DNA from: Pseudomonadota bacterium
Lineage (GTDB): Bacteria > Pseudomonadota > Gammaproteobacteria > JAKAQQ01
DNA length: 8,639 bases
Assembly: GCA_021852325.1 (NCBI GenBank)
Contig: JAJZNM010000023.1
Coordinates: 1-8,639 of the forward strand
Direction of reading: 5' to 3'
Positions 6,024 through 8,639 of the stretch are shown here, piece by piece. Numbering within the stretch: the first letter of the stretch is position 1; every line of letters starts with the position of its first letter. The position numbers and the translations under genes are program-made. Under the pieces are notes generated by a model. It was given only the letters and a program-made list of their open reading frames with translations. It ran no database searches and was not told the origin of the DNA.

Positions 6024-7325
6024 CTATTCTATCAGAGCCGCCGTCTCCCGAGAGCACTCTGCCGGATCGGGCGTGTCCAGGGGTACTTCAAGCCAATGGC
6101 GGAACCGGCGGAGCAGGATGAGCCCGGGTGCTGCGAGGAGCGCACAGACCATGAAAAAAAGGGGCCAGCCGAGTCCGAGTGCGAGATAGCCGCTCGGCGC
6201 CGAGAGGATCACCCGCGGAACACCCATCAGGCTCGACAGGAGCGCATACTGGGTGGCCGTGAACCGGCGGTCGGTCATGAGCGCCATGAAACCCACAAAG
6301 GCCGCGGTGCTCATCCCGAGCGTGAGATTCTCGGCGCTGATCACGAAGGCCAGCCAGCCGATGGAAGGACCCGTCCAGGTGAGGAGTGCAAAACTGGCCG
6401 TCGCAAACGCCTGCAGCAGCCCGAACCAGAACAGGGCACGAAACATCCCGATCCTCAGGATAAGTGCTCCGCCGAGTAACCCGCCGCCGATGATCGCCCA
6501 GAAGCCAAAGGCCTTGACGACCACACCAATCGTGAGATTCGAGAAACCCATCTTGAGATAAAACGGGATCGTCATGTTCGAAGCCACGAGATCGCCAACC
6601 TTGTAAAGCAGGATGAACACGAGCACCCAGACGGCATCCGGACGGCGGAGATAGGACAGGAAGGGTTCGACCACGCTTTCACGGAAACCGCGAGGGAGCG
6701 GCGCGGTGAGACGCGGCTCGGAGGCGATGAACGTCGTCACGATGCCGACACCCATGAGGGCTGCCATGACGAGATAGACCTTGTGGAAACCCACGAAGTG
6801 GACCAGGATGAGCCCCCCGCCCGACACGGCCAGCATGGCGGCGCGGTAACCATTGACGTAGAGCGAGGCCCCGAAACCCTGTTCATCATCCGCAAGGGAT
6901 TCCCGCCGGTAGGCATTGATCACGGTATCCTGGGAAGCGGAAGAGAATGCGATGGCCAGGCAGAGCGCGGCGATCGCCAGGAGATCCCGGTTGGGATCGA
7001 AGAACGCCATCGAGGCAATCGTGGCCACGAGTGCGAGCTGGGTCGCGAGCAGCCAGCCCCGCCGCCGGCCGAGGACGCCCAGCTGAAATCGGTCCAGGAC
7101 CGGCGCCCAGACGAACTCGAGTGTGTAAGGCAATCCGACGAGCGAGAACAGGCCAATCAGGCCAAGATTGATCCCCTGTCGGGTGAGCCAGGCCTGGAGG
7201 AGCGTGCTCGTGAGGAGGAGCGGCAGCCCGGAAGAGAAACCCATGAGGAGAGCGATCAGCATCCGCTTGGTGAATAGCCTCCTCCACACGGACGGAACTC
7301 CTGCTTTTCGCACCCCGGTCTTCAT
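6024..7325 (-). CDS. ampG: AmpG-like muropeptide permease (MFS transporter)
   Basis: Inner-membrane major facilitator of the AmpG type. AmpG brings GlcNAc-1,6-anhydro-MurNAc (peptides) back from the periplasm for peptidoglycan recycling, and in some species for beta-lactamase induction. The 433-residue product is almost wholly hydrophobic helices, about 12, starting near residue 22. AmpG motifs are seen in order: GFSSGLPLLL (29-38), LQAWLT (43-48), FSLVGLPY (60-67), WAPVLDR (73-80), GRRRGWLLATQ (86-96), SASQD (129-133), NGYR (158-161) and SAENLT (330-335). E. coli AmpG is longer (491 residues, extra C-terminal helices); shorter forms are common elsewhere. N137 replaces an Asp often found after SASQD. 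Its ATG overlaps the stop of the upstream nuclease gene by 4 bases (ATGA), which suggests translational coupling, and no independent ribosome site is evident. No ampR or ampC is in the window, so the recycling role is more likely than resistance signalling. Confidence 0.9.
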   Translation of the reverse strand: MKTGVRKAGVPSVWRRLFTKRMLIALLMGFSSGLPLLLTSTLLQAWLTRQGINLGLIGLFSLVGLPYTLEFVWAPVLDRFQLGVLGRRRGWLLATQLALVATIASMAFFDPNRDLLAIAALCLAIAFSSASQDTVINAYRRESLADDEQGFGASLYVNGYRAAMLAVSGGGLILVHFVGFHKVYLVMAALMGVGIVTTFIASEPRLTAPLPRGFRESVVEPFLSYLRRPDAVWVLVFILLYKVGDLVASNMTIPFYLKMGFSNLTIGVVVKAFGFWAIIGGGLLGGALILRIGMFRALFWFGLLQAFATASFALLTWTGPSIGWLAFVISAENLTLGMSTAAFVGFMALMTDRRFTATQYALLSSLMGVPRVILSAPSGYLALGLGWPLFFMVCALLAAPGLILLRRFRHWLEVPLDTPDPAECSRETAALIE

Positions 7326-8101
7326 CCGGGTGACCCGATCTCGTAATCGAGCATGAGGGGCGCATGATCCGAAAAGCGCTGCGTCTTGTAGATCGAGGCG
7401 CTCTGGACGGTGCGGGCCAGGTCCGGCGTCACCGCCTCATAGTCGATGCGCCATCCCACGTTTTTTTCATAAGCGCGACCCCGGTTCGACCAAAATGTGT
7501 ACTGGTCCGGGTCCGGGTTGACCACGCGAAAAGCATCGACCAGCCCGCCGTCAGCGGAAAACAGCCAATCGAGCCAGGCCCGTTCATGGGGCAGGAACCC
7601 CGAATGCTTCTCATTGGCTTTGGCGTTCCGAAGGTCGATCGGGCGGTGGGCGATGTTGAAATCACCGGCGAGGATGAGCGGCCCCCGGTTCCGGAATCGG
7701 GCCAGTGCCTCCGGGAACGCGTCCAGGAAACGGTCCTTCGAGGCCTGCCGTTCGGGCCCCAGCGATCCGGACGGTAGGTAGAGCGAGATTACCCAGAGCG
7801 AGCCGAAACGCGCAGCCAGAAGACGTCCCTCGTCGTCGAACTCGGGTACTCCCCACCCGCGCTCGATCTCGTCGGGTTCGCGCCGCGACAGGATGGCCAC
7901 TCCGGCGTAACCCGGACGGAGCGCATCGGCATAATGGCCGACATAACCCGCTGCTCCGAGCTTGAGCTCCGCACGCTCTACCTCCGGCACGCGGGTTTCC
8001 TGGAGGCAGGCGATGTCCGCTCCGCTCGTCGGCAACCAGTCGAGGAAACCCTTCCGGGAGGCGGAACGCAACCCGTTCACATTGAAGGTGAGCACACGCA
8101 T
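7322..8101 (-). CDS. xthA: Exodeoxyribonuclease III / AP endonuclease
   Basis: Mg-dependent DNA repair nuclease of the exonuclease III family: it cuts DNA at abasic sites and trims 3' ends, in the cytoplasm. From the ATG at 8101 it is 259 residues, close to E. coli XthA (268). Catalytic residues visible: N7 (FNVNG), E35 (LQET), Y108 (LYLPSG), D147 and N149 (GDFN), D220 (WRIDY), D245 and H246 (SDHAP). The frame is open upstream to 8248, but the family starts at MRVLTFNVNG and the extra 49 codons look non-coding and run into pyrE. It diverges from pyrE, as crc does in Pseudomonas; Crc is a homologue that lost its nuclease residues, whereas this protein has them all, so it should be an active enzyme. 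It is the first gene of the minus-strand run with ampG and the PLP enzyme. There is no well-placed ribosome site. Confidence 0.95.
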   Translation of the reverse strand: MRVLTFNVNGLRSASRKGFLDWLPTSGADIACLQETRVPEVERAELKLGAAGYVGHYADALRPGYAGVAILSRREPDEIERGWGVPEFDDEGRLLAARFGSLWVISLYLPSGSLGPERQASKDRFLDAFPEALARFRNRGPLILAGDFNIAHRPIDLRNAKANEKHSGFLPHERAWLDWLFSADGGLVDAFRVVNPDPDQYTFWSNRGRAYEKNVGWRIDYEAVTPDLARTVQSASIYKTQRFSDHAPLMLDYEIGSPG

Positions 8102-8108
8102 GGGGGCC

Positions 8109-8137
8109 AGTCTACCGTCTCCCCTCCCCGAGTCCAA
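8109..8137 (-). promoter_or_regulatory. Candidate sigma-70 promoter of xthA
   Basis: On the minus strand, TTGGAC (8132-8137) and TAGACT (8109-8114) are separated by 17 bases. Matches to consensus are 3 of 6 and 4 of 6. Only 7 bases separate the -10 element from the ATG, so transcription would begin at or next to the start codon and the mRNA would be leaderless. That fits the missing ribosome site but is only a guess. Confidence 0.3.
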
Positions 8138-8144
8138 GTGGCCC

Positions 8145-8173
8145 TGTCCAAACCAGGTGGAGTTCGTTAGGAT
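8145..8173 (+). promoter_or_regulatory. Weak candidate promoter of pyrE
   Basis: TGTCCA (8145-8150) and TAGGAT (8168-8173) lie 17 bases apart in the divergent spacer, matching consensus at 3 and 4 of 6 bases. A transcript from here would have a leader of roughly 35 bases, long enough for the AGGGGG ribosome site at 8204-8209 but too short for the attenuator known upstream of pyrE in enteric bacteria. Confidence 0.2.
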
Positions 8174-8213
8174 GGGGACCGTGACTTTCGCGATGCGGGA
8201 ACCAGGGGGCAAC

Positions 8214-8639
8214 ATGCCATCGAGAGTGGAACGTTTCTTCGAGCTCACGCTTCAAGCCGGTGCACTATCCTTTGGACGGTTCACTCTGAAAAGCGGACGT
8301 GAGAGCCCTTATTTTTTCGATCTCGGGCGTATCCAGAACGGGCCCGCGATTGCCGAACTCGGAACGCTTTACGCCGAAACCCTGATCGAGACCGGGTGGA
8401 GATTCGAGGGCCTCTACGGGCCGGCCTACAAAGGCATCCCCCTTGTGGTGACGACCGCGATCGCCCTGTCCGGGCGCTTCGGGGAAAACCGGCCCTATGC
8501 TTTCAACCGCAAGGAGGCGAAGGATCACGGGGAAGGGGGCCGGCTGGTCGGGGGCCCGCTCAAAGGACACATTGTCCTCATTGACGACGTGATCACCGCG
8601 GGAACCGCCATCCGTGAATCCGTCTCCCTCATCCAGGCC
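8214..8639 (+). CDS. pyrE: Orotate phosphoribosyltransferase, 3' end beyond the window
   Basis: Joins orotate and PRPP to give orotidine 5'-phosphate and pyrophosphate, the fifth step of UMP synthesis; a cytosolic dimer. The first 142 codons are present, about two thirds of the 213 residues of E. coli PyrE, and the frame is open at the right edge. Visible sites: K26 (TLKSGR), YFFD at 33-36, GPAYKG with K73, the catalytic loop RKEAKDHGE (99-107) and the PRPP-binding motif VLIDDVITAGT (121-131). The start at 8214 fits the family N-terminus and has AGGGGG 4 bases upstream; in-frame ATGs at 8193 and 8172 and a GTG at 8181 are less likely. It diverges from xthA across a 112-base spacer. Confidence 0.95.
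   Translation, partial: MPSRVERFFELTLQAGALSFGRFTLKSGRESPYFFDLGRIQNGPAIAELGTLYAETLIETGWRFEGLYGPAYKGIPLVVTTAIALSGRFGENRPYAFNRKEAKDHGEGGRLVGGPLKGHIVLIDDVITAGTAIRESVSLIQA

Noticed and set aside
5859..6479. 206-codon plus-strand frame
   Set aside because: Antisense to the start of the PLP enzyme and the end of the AmpG-like gene; low-complexity charged sequence with no recognisable domain.
8102..8248. N-terminal extension of the exonuclease III frame
   Set aside because: The family starts at MRVLTFNVNG; the extension runs antisense into pyrE.

Overview
The window is a GC-rich stretch of bacterial chromosome, most likely from a gammaproteobacterium. The evidence is two periplasmic-glucan proteins of the OpgG/OpgD (MdoG) family, an AmpG-type muropeptide permease, lipoprotein and Sec signal peptides of a Gram-negative envelope, and a divergent exonuclease III homologue/pyrE pair like the crc/pyrE locus of Pseudomonas. 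The species cannot be named from the sequence. I see no mobile element, CRISPR array, tRNA or rRNA.

Left part (1-4579) is an envelope gene cluster. Two OpgG-family paralogues lie tail to tail with a gap of 19 bases. The first (+) is unusual: it begins with a lipoprotein signal and an alpha-helical, probably coiled-coil stalk of about 80 residues before the glucan domain. The second (-) is a more ordinary secreted OpgG/OpgD protein, but has six cysteines in the mature chain. Both keep the two Asp residues, 88 residues apart, that correspond to the catalytic pair of E. coli OpgD. The glucosyltransferase gene opgH is not in the window. A spacer of about 320-430 bases follows, then a small exported protein (+) built from two tandem TonB C-terminal-like domains, each with a matching pair of cysteines.

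Right part (4775-8101) is a run of three minus-strand genes, probably one operon read right to left: an exonuclease III family nuclease (xthA type), an AmpG-like permease whose start overlaps the nuclease stop by 4 bases, and, 25 bases further on, a PLP enzyme of the Cys/Met (trans-sulfuration) family. These join DNA repair, peptidoglycan recycling and sulfur amino-acid metabolism, with no obvious single pathway. Diverging from the nuclease is the first two thirds of pyrE (orotate phosphoribosyltransferase), cut by the right edge.

The part most worth following up is the left cluster: a lipid-anchored, stalked member of a family normally soluble in the periplasm, a cysteine-rich convergent paralogue, and a two-domain cysteine-paired TonB-like protein beside them. 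I found no complete new multi-gene system that I could defend beyond this.
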